Assembly: GCF_003627755.1 (NCBI RefSeq)
Contig: NZ_CP032695.1
Location: 2,108,001-2,172,000 of the forward strand
Length of the DNA: 64,000 nt
Source of the DNA: Rhizobium jaguaris
Lineage (GTDB): Bacteria; Pseudomonadota; Alphaproteobacteria; Rhizobiales; Rhizobiaceae
Direction: 5' to 3'
In this document: positions 26,475 to 34,060 of the stretch, piece after piece
Layout: each line of letters opens with the position of its first letter
Position numbering within the stretch: position 1 is the stretch's first letter
Notes under the pieces: model-generated
Database searches by the model: none
Told to the model about the DNA's origin: nothing
Seen by the model: the letters and a program-made list of their open reading frames with translations, nothing else
Program-made: the position numbers and the translations under genes

Positions 26475-27077
26475 AACCTCCACCAAAGGTGGAGGTTTGA
26501 AACGCTGCGCTTGAACCGCTAGAAGCGGTTTTGTTAGCGCTTAGTAGCTACGATTGAAGAGGTCGGCAAAGTCGGAAGCTTTGTCGGCCTTTTCCTGATT
26601 ACGGATATATTGTCTGACGACCTGCTCGTTGTAGCCCGTCGTCGATACGAAATACCCGCGCGCCCAAAAGTGATAACCCTTGTAGCGGCGCTTGCGCGCA
26701 TATTTGTTGGCAACGTAAAGGGCTGTCTTGCCCTTCAAAAAGCCGACAATATGCGCAACCGAGTATTTCGGCGGGATCGATATCAACATATGCACATGGT
26801 CGGGCATCAAATGACCCTCTTCGATCTGGCAGCCTTTCTGCTGTGCCAGCCGACGTAAGAGTTCTCCCAACTCACGCCGTACGTCCCCGTAGAGTCTTTT
26901 CGTTCGGTATTTGCTGCCAAAAACAACGTGATACTTGCAGTCCCACGTCGCATGCGAGAGCGTTTGCTCATCCATAGAACCTCCTTGTTCGAAGTCTGGG
27001 CCGCGCCAGCGGTTCAAGCAGGAGGTCTCTCAACTACCGTGTAGAACTCGTCCAGTCCTCCACCATAGGTGGAGGTT
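26475..27077 (-). mobile_element. IS200-type insertion sequence with terminal hairpins
   Basis: A single Y1 transposase gene is flanked by two nearly identical hairpins: 26475-26497 (CCTCCACC-AAA-GGTGGAGG) and 27057-27075 (CCTCCACC-ATA-GGTGGAGG), both followed by TTT. Subterminal hairpins in the same orientation and no terminal inverted repeats are typical of IS200/IS605. An inner 12-bp inverted repeat (GCTTGAACCGCT at 26509-26520, AGCGGTTCAAGC at 27008-27019) also frames the gene. No tnpB is present. Exact cleavage points cannot be read. It lies just beyond the cin operon. Confidence 0.8.
26541..26975 (-). CDS. tnpA: IS200/IS605-family transposase TnpA (Y1 HUH)
   Basis: Single-strand transposase of 144 residues. 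The HUH metal-binding motif is in MPDHVHMLISIPPKYSVAHI, and the catalytic Tyr is in the helix with TTGYNEQVVRQYIRNQEKAD. The N-terminal YHVVFGSKYR and the stretch KGYHFWARGYFV are family hallmarks. The start at ATG 26975 (MDEQTLSHATWDC) has AAGGAGG seven bases upstream; the open frame starts 14 codons earlier. The gene is full length with no frameshift, so the element may still be active. Confidence 0.93.
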   Translation of the reverse strand: MDEQTLSHATWDCKYHVVFGSKYRTKRLYGDVRRELGELLRRLAQQKGCQIEEGHLMPDHVHMLISIPPKYSVAHIVGFLKGKTALYVANKYARKRRYKGYHFWARGYFVSTTGYNEQVVRQYIRNQEKADKASDFADLFNRSY

Positions 27078-27096
27078 TATTTATGGGTATAATGAA

Positions 27097-27120
27097 TGGG
27101 TCGACGAGGGCGTCGACCCA
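27097..27120 (-). terminator. Probable terminator of the cin operon
   Basis: A 9-bp stem (GGGTCGACG / CGTCGACCC) with a 4-base loop lies 35 bases after the CinS-like stop. The minus strand continues ATTCATTATACCC, only moderately T-rich. Confidence 0.5.
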
Positions 27121-27154
27121 ATGACATTGGATGTCCGGACGCCCGGGTCGGAGT

Positions 27155-27418
27155 TTAGGTGTGAGGGAGAACAAGCAGGTTCTCTCGCCCATGTCTCATC
27201 GCGATCCGCTCTTTCTCACGAACGAGCCCTCCGAGGTCGATATCGGGGTCACGCTCCGGGTCCAGGCCTTCCCAGTCCAGTGCCACCTGCAGCAGCGCCA
27301 TATTCGTCAGGTGGACAAGGTTACGAAGCTGTAGCGCTTCGGCTCTTTCTTTTGCCGCGGAAATCAGCCGGAACATTCTGGCAAAATCACGCGCTCTCAG
27401 ATTGTCGTCTTCGGGCAT
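27155..27418 (-). CDS. cinS: CinS-like small regulatory protein
   Basis: An 87-residue helical protein (MPEDDNLRARDFARMFRLIS, then ALQLRNLVHLTNMALLQVAL) placed 37 bases after cinI on the same strand, with AGGAGG before its ATG. In R. leguminosarum a small protein, CinS, is coexpressed with CinI and acts as an antirepressor (against PraR) to pass the quorum signal on. Position, size and helical character fit that protein, but I identify it by context, not by a remembered sequence match. It lies upstream of the terminator and the IS200-type element. Confidence 0.55.
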   Translation of the reverse strand: MPEDDNLRARDFARMFRLISAAKERAEALQLRNLVHLTNMALLQVALDWEGLDPERDPDIDLGGLVREKERIAMRHGRENLLVLPHT

Positions 27419-27455
27419 GCGCGCCTCCTATTTCCAGAGACGAAGATCAGGTTTC

Positions 27456-28121
27456 TCATGCCGCGAGCTCCAACAGTCGAGTCGCGACGGATCGTTCGGG
27501 TTTGGGGCGAGCATAGAGCGGAGCCGACAGGTCGAGCATCTGCCGCATGTTCCGGAGAACACGCTGCGAGACCTCGAATGCACCACAGCAGACAGGATAT
27601 TTCCCATATCCATCGCAGCGGCCAAGTTCTTCGACTTCGGCACCTGCGCGCTTATATACTCGCTTGAGATAGGGTTCGTAGTTGGAAATCATGGTGTGGA
27701 TGCCATGGTCGAGTGCGCATTCGCAAAGTGCGAGCAGCAACAGACTAAAAGCCCGGCCGGCATCGATGGCAGGAAAATCACGTGCGATGGCAGCTTCGTC
27801 GATACACATGCGCGTGCCTTCCCATATTCCCGGGGCAACCAGGTCGGTTGCGGCTGGAAACGTGTCTCGGAAGACGTCGTAGAGAAGCGTCGGCCCCGTC
27901 GTCGGCATTAGGCGTACCCCACCATAAAACCGCATACGGCGCTCATCGCACCAAACAAGGTAGGCGGGGCCGAGAGCGTCATAGCTGTCGCGTTCGTAGG
28001 GTCCGACGACAGTTACGTCCCAGCCGAGCGTATCTGCAAAGATCGTCTTACGAAGGCGGAACATCTGATCGAGGATGCTCGCATACTTATGATATTCGTG
28101 TGCTTGAATAACTATGAACAC
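27456..28121 (-). CDS. cinI: Acyl-homoserine lactone synthase CinI
   Basis: Makes the quorum signal, a long-chain N-acyl homoserine lactone in the known CinI systems, from S-adenosylmethionine and acyl-ACP. The 221 residues have the LuxI-family blocks: RLRKTIFADTLGWDV near residue 25, YDALGPAYLVWCDERRMRFY, then GGVRLMPTTGPTLL and GTRMCIDEAAI. The start is GTG 28121 with GGAGG six bases upstream; it yields exactly 221 residues, the CinI length, while the open frame runs far upstream through the intergenic region. A 16-bp dyad lies 77 bases upstream. It is downstream of cinR and probably cotranscribed with the CinS-like gene. Confidence 0.88.
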   Translation of the reverse strand: MFIVIQAHEYHKYASILDQMFRLRKTIFADTLGWDVTVVGPYERDSYDALGPAYLVWCDERRMRFYGGVRLMPTTGPTLLYDVFRDTFPAATDLVAPGIWEGTRMCIDEAAIARDFPAIDAGRAFSLLLLALCECALDHGIHTMISNYEPYLKRVYKRAGAEVEELGRCDGYGKYPVCCGAFEVSQRVLRNMRQMLDLSAPLYARPKPERSVATRLLELAA

Positions 28122-28197
28122 TTTCGCCTCCAACAGTTTATTGTCGCGAGGCAATAATGAACCGGAAAACCGCGGTCGGGAATTCCCGCAAATGGAG

Positions 28198-28213
28198 CCC
28201 CTCATTTGAGGGG
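28198..28213. promoter_or_regulatory. Candidate cin box upstream of cinI
   Basis: CCCCTCATTTGAGGGG is a 16-bp near-perfect palindrome that overlaps the cinR stop codon, 77 bases before the cinI start. It matches the dyad upstream of cinR in 14 of 16 positions. It is a good candidate for the CinR binding site. Confidence 0.6.
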
Positions 28214-28945
28214 ATATGTCAGGGGAGTGATGATGCGGAGCTGGACGGCTTTGGTGGTGGCTGCCGAAAGGGTGGCACAACCCAGCTTGAATCGCGCCGT
28301 CTTCAGATAATCGCGCGTCGTATGTTCGGAAATGTCGAGAATCAGTGCGATGTCCTTGTAGTCCTTGCCAAGCGCCGTCCAGTGCAGGCACTCGATCTCT
28401 CTCGGACTCAGGGATGGCACCGGATCGTGCTCGCCATAGAGTTCCAGCATAGCTTTGCCATGGATAAGATGGGCGAGTTCCGTCCATTCCATTCGGCAAT
28501 TTGCAACCAACTCCTGCCACCGATCGACCGGCAAATCGGAATTGATGGAAAGCAGCGACCTGCGTCTGGCCTTGTCGGCAACGGGAATGGAATAACCATT
28601 GCCGCCGAGACCGTGTTTCTGCGCGTCGACCAATAGCGCATAGGCCTCCGGCGTCGGCTCGACCTCGCTCCAGTCGAACGGAAGTTGACGGAGAAACCCT
28701 TCCCTGACAACGGGATCAATCTTCACGTAGCCGTTGAGAAGATATCGAGAGACCCAGGCATCGGGATAGGTGGTACGAACAAACGGCGCGTCGATCCTAT
28801 CCATGATGGTCTGCGCGAGATGGTAGGTCACGTAGTCGACGTCATATGCCGCCTGCAGAGACCGAATGGCAGTGTCGACATTGGACGCCGCTTTGATCTC
28901 ATTGAAGGCGTGCTCGAATTTTGGGTTGTCTGAAGTTCCCCGCAT
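28202..28945 (-). CDS. cinR: LuxR-family quorum-sensing regulator CinR
   Basis: Transcription factor that binds the acyl-homoserine lactone and activates cinI. The 247 residues divide into the autoinducer domain (about 20-165, with [20 protein letters not shown] and the aromatic pocket segment) and the C-terminal LuxR HTH ([20 protein letters not shown], then [18 protein letters not shown]). It is encoded directly before cinI on the same strand, the cinR-cinI order. The ribosome site at ATG 28945 is weak. A 16-bp dyad lies 62 bases before its start, so autoregulation is possible. Confidence 0.88.
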   Translation of the reverse strand: MRGTSDNPKFEHAFNEIKAASNVDTAIRSLQAAYDVDYVTYHLAQTIMDRIDAPFVRTTYPDAWVSRYLLNGYVKIDPVVREGFLRQLPFDWSEVEPTPEAYALLVDAQKHGLGGNGYSIPVADKARRRSLLSINSDLPVDRWQELVANCRMEWTELAHLIHGKAMLELYGEHDPVPSLSPREIECLHWTALGKDYKDIALILDISEHTTRDYLKTARFKLGCATLSAATTKAVQLRIITPLTYPLK

Positions 28946-29007
28946 GACGCATCACCCAGCTTTCTCATAATCTTACCGCGAGATCGGTTCTACAAACAAG
29001 GGGATCT

Positions 29008-29023
29008 CCCCACATATGAGGGG
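29008..29023. promoter_or_regulatory. Candidate cin box upstream of cinR
   Basis: CCCCACATATGAGGGG has near-palindromic arms and lies between cinR and a divergent small gene. It shares the CCCC-N-CAT-N-TGAGGGG core with the dyad before cinI. It could serve either divergent gene. Confidence 0.55.
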
Positions 29024-29071
29024 AATGACGTCTGCAAAGGCGGTCCGCTATCCTCAAGTTAGGAGAGCAAT

Positions 29072-29281
29072 ATGGGCCAAGCGGATGAAGCCGAGCAGGC
29101 GGTGGGCCAAGCCGCCACTGGACTAAAAACGAGCTGGCACGATATGGCCGGCTCGGAGGCGCTGATTCGGGCACTGATCGCCGAACGAAGCCAACGGACA
29201 AACGAAGCGCTGTTCTGGATTCGGGTCTATCGTGCCCTGTCCTCCGAGGCCATCGACACAATCCCCCCTTTTTTGCGATGA
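29072..29281 (+). CDS. 69-residue hypothetical protein divergent from cinR
   Basis: A small soluble protein with an Ala-rich start (MGQADEAEQAVGQAATGLKT) and a helical core (SEALIRALIAERSQRTNEAL, then FWIRVYRALSSEA). AGGAG precedes the ATG. A candidate cin box lies about 49 bases upstream, so it may be under quorum control. I do not recognise the family. It ends just before the aldolase relic. Confidence 0.6.
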   Translation: MGQADEAEQAVGQAATGLKTSWHDMAGSEALIRALIAERSQRTNEALFWIRVYRALSSEAIDTIPPFLR

Positions 29282-29300
29282 TAGCCTCTGAACCTCGGCT

Positions 29301-29495
29301 ATGCTGAAGGAAGACCCGAGCGAATTCGATCCGCGCAAATACATGAAGCTGGGCATGGCCGTTTTGACGAAGTTTTGCAAGGAAAAGTTCGAGCAGTTCG
29401 GAACGGCAGGCGATGCTGCCCGCATTCGGCCGCTCTCTGTCGCCGAGATGGCCAAACGCTATAAGTCGGGCGCGCTCGACCCGGTCTTCTCCTGA
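29301..29495 (+). pseudogene. 3' relic of a class II fructose-bisphosphate aldolase
   Basis: The frame MLKEDPSEFDPRKYMKLGMA, then FCKEKFEQFGTAGDAARIRP and MAKRYKSGALDPVFS, is the C-terminal 60 or so residues of Calvin-type class II aldolases (family pattern: FDPRKFL..AM..MC..RFEAFGTAG.A..IKP). The barrel with its zinc and active-site residues is missing, and no ribosome site precedes the first Met. It is a truncated remnant. An intact class I aldolase lies at 5204-6100. Confidence 0.8.
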
Positions 29496-29506
29496 AGTCA
29501 TTCCCG

Positions 29507-29594
29507 GAAAACCGCTCAGCGGTTTTCAGTACGACTTGCTCAAAACAAAGAAATAAAGCGGCCCGGCGATTCTTTTGAATCGCCGGGCCGCTTT
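29507..29594. repeat. Paired hairpins, RIME-like, ending in a terminator for the GlpD-like gene
   Basis: The first hairpin is GAAAACCGCT-CA-GCGGTTTTC (29507-29527). The second, 29555-29594, is an 18-bp perfect stem (AAAGCGGCCCGGCGATTC and its complement) with a TTTT loop and a T-rich flank on the minus strand, so it should terminate the operon ending at 29606. The linker with AAAACAAAG-AAATAAAGCGG resembles the RIME repeat at 57713. Confidence 0.6.
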
Positions 29595-29605
29595 ACAATA
29601 ACATC

Positions 29606-31366
29606 TCAGGCGGAAGCCGGGCCTACAGTCGTCCTGGCTTCCGAAAATGGGCGTTCGGCGCCGTCTTCCAGCCGCCTGCCATGGAACGTCGACATGGTAG
29701 TGACGACGTCTTCGATTTCGGCTGCAAGCCTTTGTTCCGTCCAGCCAAGCGCCTGGGCGGCAATTGCGCCCACGTCCCGCAGGCCTTGCATGGTCAGCGC
29801 ACCTTCGATCGCAAGCGTTGTACGCCGGAACACCACGTCCGACAGGTGGACGACAAGCTCTTGCCGCACGATCCAATCGATTTCGAGAGCGCTATAGTGT
29901 GGAGCCCCGAAGAGGCGCACGGCATCGGTGTGCGCGGATGGAAATTCGAGGATCACCGTGGCAGTGGTTCCGTAGCGGCTCAAGAGCTGATCGATCCGGC
30001 CTGGCGCTGCACCGGTTCGCTTCGCAAGAGCGCGTACCCATTCCGCGCGCACTGTCGAATTCGCCGGGAAATCGCGTCCACCGCCGATCGCCAGATGCTT
30101 TGTGGATTGGCTCCGAGCGCGGTTCAGGCGCTTGAGCACGAGGTCTGCAACTTCCTCGGCAAAACCGCGGAAAGTCGTCCACTTGCCGCCCACAAGGGAG
30201 ACGATGGCAAACGGACGATCCGACTGCGGCTCGATCACCGGAGCGGAATGGTCGCGGCTGATCAGGCCCGGCGACGACGCGTCCGAAGCCGGCAAGGGCC
30301 GAATGCCGCTGTAGCTGTAGACCACCTGCTCCCGCCCGAAGCGAAGACTTGGCAGCAGAGACTGGACGCTTTCGAGGAAATAGTCGATTTCCGGCTCTTC
30401 GCAGCGGACGCTGTCGGGATCGTCGTTGGGAATATCCGTCGAACCGACCAAAGCAAGACCGAGATAACTATAGACGAGGCAAATACGGCCATCGTCCGCT
30501 TCGAAGTAGATCATATGGCCGTTCAGGCCGCGCACGAGCTCGGGGTGATCAAGCAGAATATGCGAGCCTTTCGTCCCACCGATGAGGCGCGAGTGCGCGC
30601 CGAGCGCCTTGTTGACGCGGTCGATCCAAGGGCCGGCGGCGTTGACAACGAGCTTCGGAGCAACCGAAAATCTTGTGCCGTCGGCTCGCTCGAAGCTGAG
30701 CCTCCCCTCCGCCGCCGACGTCAGCGTGGTAAAATTTGCCGCCAGCGAGTTCTTGTTGGCCTGAAGCCCATCCATGACCAGTTCGTAGACAAGCCGCTCA
30801 GGCCGGCTGATCTTGGCATCGTAGTAGATGCCGCCCGCCACGATATCGGGAGTGACATGCGGCATTTCCTTGAGCGCGCGCTTCTTCAATAGGAAGCGAT
30901 GGCGCGGCATAACACGGTTGCGCGACCCGAAAAAATCATAGAGCGCGAGCCCGATCTTGATGAGAACGGCGCCACGGCTGCGGGGCGCTGTCGTCGAGCC
31001 TGTCAGCGTCCGCAAAGCCGCCCATATGCCTCGCGTCCATGAGAAAATCGGGATGAAGGTCGGCAGCGCCTCGACGCAGTGCGGCGCGTTCTGAAGGAGC
31101 AGATTGCGTTCCAGCGTTGATTGGGCAACCAGGCCGAACTCACCCGTCTCAAGATATTTTAGGCCGCCATGAATGAGGCGCGACGGCGCAGCGCTCGTTC
31201 CCGACCCGAAATCGGCCTTGTCGACGATGAGGCAGTTGACACCCTGGGCGGAGAGATCACGAAACAACCCGGCGCCGTTCACGCCGGCACCGAGAATGAC
31301 GACGTCTATGTCCTTGTCCGGCAATGTCGTAAAGCGTTGTTTCAAATCGGCGGCGATATCGGTCAT
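29606..31366 (-). CDS. GlpD-like FAD-dependent polyol-phosphate dehydrogenase
   Basis: A membrane-associated flavoprotein of 586 residues. The FAD loop is VVILGAGVNGAGLFRDLSAQ, followed by GTSAAPSRLIHGGLKYLETG and the later GSTDIPNDDP substrate region. The length, with a C-terminal helical domain (EIDWIVRQELVVHLSDVVFR), equals that of GlpD. It is a paralogue of EryB (503 residues) but clearly different. It is the last gene of a DeoR-kinase-dehydrogenase set, so it likely oxidises the phosphate made by the FGGY kinase. ATG 31366 has AGGA ten bases upstream. Glycerol 3-phosphate is the default substrate; a tetritol or pentitol phosphate is equally possible from context. Confidence 0.85.
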   Translation of the reverse strand: MTDIAADLKQRFTTLPDKDIDVVILGAGVNGAGLFRDLSAQGVNCLIVDKADFGSGTSAAPSRLIHGGLKYLETGEFGLVAQSTLERNLLLQNAPHCVEALPTFIPIFSWTRGIWAALRTLTGSTTAPRSRGAVLIKIGLALYDFFGSRNRVMPRHRFLLKKRALKEMPHVTPDIVAGGIYYDAKISRPERLVYELVMDGLQANKNSLAANFTTLTSAAEGRLSFERADGTRFSVAPKLVVNAAGPWIDRVNKALGAHSRLIGGTKGSHILLDHPELVRGLNGHMIYFEADDGRICLVYSYLGLALVGSTDIPNDDPDSVRCEEPEIDYFLESVQSLLPSLRFGREQVVYSYSGIRPLPASDASSPGLISRDHSAPVIEPQSDRPFAIVSLVGGKWTTFRGFAEEVADLVLKRLNRARSQSTKHLAIGGGRDFPANSTVRAEWVRALAKRTGAAPGRIDQLLSRYGTTATVILEFPSAHTDAVRLFGAPHYSALEIDWIVRQELVVHLSDVVFRRTTLAIEGALTMQGLRDVGAIAAQALGWTEQRLAAEIEDVVTTMSTFHGRRLEDGAERPFSEARTTVGPASA

Positions 31367-31425
31367 ACCATTGTTTCCTACTGAACTGCCGTCGATGCGA
31401 GCTGCCCGCGCGACGGCCAATTGTC

Positions 31426-32955
31426 CTAGTCTCGCGATTCAGCGGGGGCGAGGCGGCCGATCTTCGGCCAGATCGGGGTCATCGCCTCGGCGATCTCACG
31501 AAAGAGATCGTATCTCTCGCGATAGTGGATGCTGCGGGATGCATCCGGATGGCAGGTTCTGGCGATCTTGCCGACATCGCGGGGATCGCTCTGCGGATCG
31601 GCATAAAGGCCGACGCCCGCACCTGCGCAAAGAGCCGCGCCCCAAGCCGCCGCTTCGTCTGTCTCCGTCACCGTCACTGGAATGCCGAGCACGTCGGCGA
31701 ACATCTGGACGACGGTCGGATTGCGAGAAATGCCCCCGGCAAGCCGCGCCTCGCCAAAGGCAAAACCGTCACTCAAAGCATCGACATGGATCTTGTGGTT
31801 GAAGGCAATTCCCTCGAGAACAGCTCGCAGCATGTCGCCGCGATCGTGCCAGCCACCCAGGCCGAAGAAGCCGGCGCTGGCTGACGCGCCGTAGGGTGAG
31901 CCGAACAGATAAGGGTGGAAAAGCGCCGTCGAGGGACGCGCGAATGCGGCGTCTATCTCGGGCGCCAGCAGCGCGTGGATCGATCCACCTGACGCTTCGC
32001 TGCTCGCGCGCTCGCTGGCACAAAGCCGATCGAGGAACCAATCGTAATTCGCCGTCGAAGCCGGAGAGATCGACATATTGTTCCACTGACCGGGGGCAAT
32101 GGCGTTGCGGCAGAACCAGCGTCTGTCAACGCGCGGCTCAGACGACAAGGTCTCGTTGATCGAGTATGTCCCAGCGATCACCGCAACGACGCCGGAGGCG
32201 TAGCCTCCCGCACCGAGAGCCGACGCCGTGACGTCGTGCAGGCCGGCCACGACAGGGGTCCCTTCCACAAGACCCGTACGGGCAGCGGCAGCCCGCGTCA
32301 CATGACCGACGACCTCGTCCGAACGTGTGGCCGGCGGCAAGGCATTGGCCAGCTCTTCCAGCCCGAAGAGCTTGAGCGCATCCTGCGAATAATCCTGACT
32401 TCGGACATTGGTGAAGGAGGTGCTTGCCTCTGTCCGATCGGTGCCAATCGCCTCGGTCAGACAGAAGCGAAGCCAGTCCTTGCAGCTCATGATATGGCCG
32501 ATCTCCGCAAAACGGGTCGGCTCCTTCTCCTTGATCCAGGCAAGGAGCGCCGATGGCGCAGAGACATGCGGCAATTGCCCGGTAAGCTCTATGGCTTCGT
32601 CTGCAACCGGACTTTCGAGCCAGCGATCGACGACGGCCCCTGCCCGGCTGTCGAGCGACAGGATCGCACGCCCCAGCGGCCTGCGCGACCGATCGAGAAT
32701 GTAAATGCCGTCGCCGTGAGCGGTTGCCGCAATCGCCTGGATATCGGACGCGGCGCGCTTGCTGAGGCTGATCGCCTCAGCGATCGCATCCGCCGTCGCA
32801 GTCCAGAGCTCATCCATGTCCCTTTCGATGTGCCGGGCCTTGGGTATGAACTGCGTGACGCGGCGCCGGGCAACAGCAATCGGTGTTCCGTCGATATCGA
32901 AGATGACAGCCTTTGTGACCGTCAGACCGCTATCAATTCCGAGCAGACTCGGCAT
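31426..32955 (-). CDS. FGGY-family carbohydrate/polyol kinase
   Basis: Phosphorylates a sugar or polyol with ATP. The 509 residues have both actin-like halves: LLGIDSGLTVTKAVIFDIDG at the N-terminus, LSLDSRAG with the likely catalytic Asp, and the adenosine motif RLAGGISRNPTVVQMFADVL. It looks closer to xylulo-/L-xylulose-kinase types than to glycerol kinase. I chose ATG 32955 (MPSLLGIDSG) with GGAG eight bases before it. It lies between the DeoR regulator and the GlpD-like gene, 60 bases upstream of the latter. The substrate is unknown; it is not an allele of EryA, which is encoded nearby and differs throughout. Confidence 0.85.
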   Translation of the reverse strand: MPSLLGIDSGLTVTKAVIFDIDGTPIAVARRRVTQFIPKARHIERDMDELWTATADAIAEAISLSKRAASDIQAIAATAHGDGIYILDRSRRPLGRAILSLDSRAGAVVDRWLESPVADEAIELTGQLPHVSAPSALLAWIKEKEPTRFAEIGHIMSCKDWLRFCLTEAIGTDRTEASTSFTNVRSQDYSQDALKLFGLEELANALPPATRSDEVVGHVTRAAAARTGLVEGTPVVAGLHDVTASALGAGGYASGVVAVIAGTYSINETLSSEPRVDRRWFCRNAIAPGQWNNMSISPASTANYDWFLDRLCASERASSEASGGSIHALLAPEIDAAFARPSTALFHPYLFGSPYGASASAGFFGLGGWHDRGDMLRAVLEGIAFNHKIHVDALSDGFAFGEARLAGGISRNPTVVQMFADVLGIPVTVTETDEAAAWGAALCAGAGVGLYADPQSDPRDVGKIARTCHPDASRSIHYRERYDLFREIAEAMTPIWPKIGRLAPAESRD

Positions 32956-33045
32956 TTTCATTACTCCGGATAGTGGAAAGGCCGTAGGCATGATCCGGTC
33001 TGCGAACGGCTGGCCGCATTCCGGCCCCGCCTGTCATCGCCACCC

Positions 33046-33888
33046 TCATGACCGGCCCCCATCGCCCTTGGCGATGACGACATTGATATCTTTGGACCGC
33101 ATGCGATCGATGTGGACGGACGGCGTCTTGTCATCGACGATCACTGCGTCAAACTCGTTGAGCGCCGCGAAACTGTGCAACGCGCGCCGCTCGAATTTCG
33201 TGTGGTCCGCCAGAAGGATGCGTTTAACGGCGCTGTCGAACATCGCCCGTTTCGTATCGACGATTTCCGGCGACTGATGAAAGACGATGTCGTCGGTGAT
33301 CGCCGACATCGAAATGAAGGCGGTATCCGCCCTCAGCCGGGCGATCTCGTTGATGGTCATGCGGCCCATGAAGGCGTTGCACCAACTGTAGTACTGGCCG
33401 CCGAGAGCTAGAAGCGTTACGTCATGCATTCCCTTGAGTGTGTTCATGAGGGTCAGCGAATTGGTGATCGCCGTTAACGGAACCTTGGCGGAGAGATGGG
33501 CGGCCATCTGCAGCACGGTCGTGGAATCATCGAAGAAGATGGCCTGGCCGGGCTCGACGAACTGCATCGCCGCAGCGGCAATCGCCTTCTTTTCGGCCGC
33601 TTGCCGGTTTGAACGATAGACATCGCTCGATTCGATGAGGCTGGTTGCGGCTGCCGTGACGATGCCACGCGTCTTGCGGAAAAGACCGCGGCTTACGAGC
33701 TCGTCGACATCGCGATGAGCGGTCATCAGACTGATGCCGAACCTATCGGTCAGATCCTCGATACGCATGGAGCCTTCCGTCATGACGGCCTCGGCAATCA
33801 TTTGCCGGCGAACGAGCTGGCGCGTGTGCCGGCTGTCACTTGGCAATTCGTCCAAGAGGGATGCTCCTAAGCTTGTCTTCCGTGTCAC
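33046..33888 (-). CDS. DeoR-family transcriptional regulator of the kinase/dehydrogenase set
   Basis: A 280-residue repressor type. The HTH is at about 27-70 (MIAEAVMTEGSMRIEDLTDR, then FGISLMTAHRDVDELVSRG), and the DeoR sugar-phosphate-binding domain follows with AIFFDDSTTVLQMAAHL and LTAITNSLTLMNTL. The start is GTG at 33888 behind AGAGG. It is the first gene of a three-gene minus-strand set and follows the hairpin that ends eryG transcription, so it probably has its own promoter in 33889-34025. Such regulators usually respond to the phosphorylated substrate. Confidence 0.88.
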   Translation of the reverse strand: MTRKTSLGASLLDELPSDSRHTRQLVRRQMIAEAVMTEGSMRIEDLTDRFGISLMTAHRDVDELVSRGLFRKTRGIVTAAATSLIESSDVYRSNRQAAEKKAIAAAAMQFVEPGQAIFFDDSTTVLQMAAHLSAKVPLTAITNSLTLMNTLKGMHDVTLLALGGQYYSWCNAFMGRMTINEIARLRADTAFISMSAITDDIVFHQSPEIVDTKRAMFDSAVKRILLADHTKFERRALHSFAALNEFDAVIVDDKTPSVHIDRMRSKDINVVIAKGDGGRS

Positions 33889-34025
33889 TTGAGCCTCTGC
33901 CGCTGAATCTCGTCGATGTCAGTTTCGTACAGCGAATGCAGTGCGAAGGCAAAAAGAGGAGATGGAACAACCCTTTGCATTACGCATGTCCTGGCCGTCT
34001 TCCGCGAACGTCCGGCGGCCGAATG

Positions 34026-34053
34026 AGGGAGCGCCGCTGTGCCGGCGCTCCCT
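34026..34053 (-). terminator. Hairpin after eryG
   Basis: An 11-bp perfect stem (AGGGAGCGCCG / CGGCGCTCCCT) with a 6-base loop begins eight bases after the eryG stop on the minus strand. The T tract is weak. It likely separates the transporter operon from the DeoR set. Confidence 0.55.
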
Positions 34054-34060
34054 GTTGTTA

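Noticed and set aside
26513..26535. Hairpin GAACCGCT/AGCGGTT followed by TTGTT as a plus-strand terminator
   Set aside because: It lies inside the IS200-type element, partly coincides with the inner inverted repeat, and no plus-strand gene needs it except the 40-residue frame over 100 bases away; treated as an element structure.
26475..27075. The CCTCCACC hairpins as a CRISPR-like repeat pair
   Set aside because: Only two copies 580 bases apart flanking a transposase; this is an IS200 end structure.
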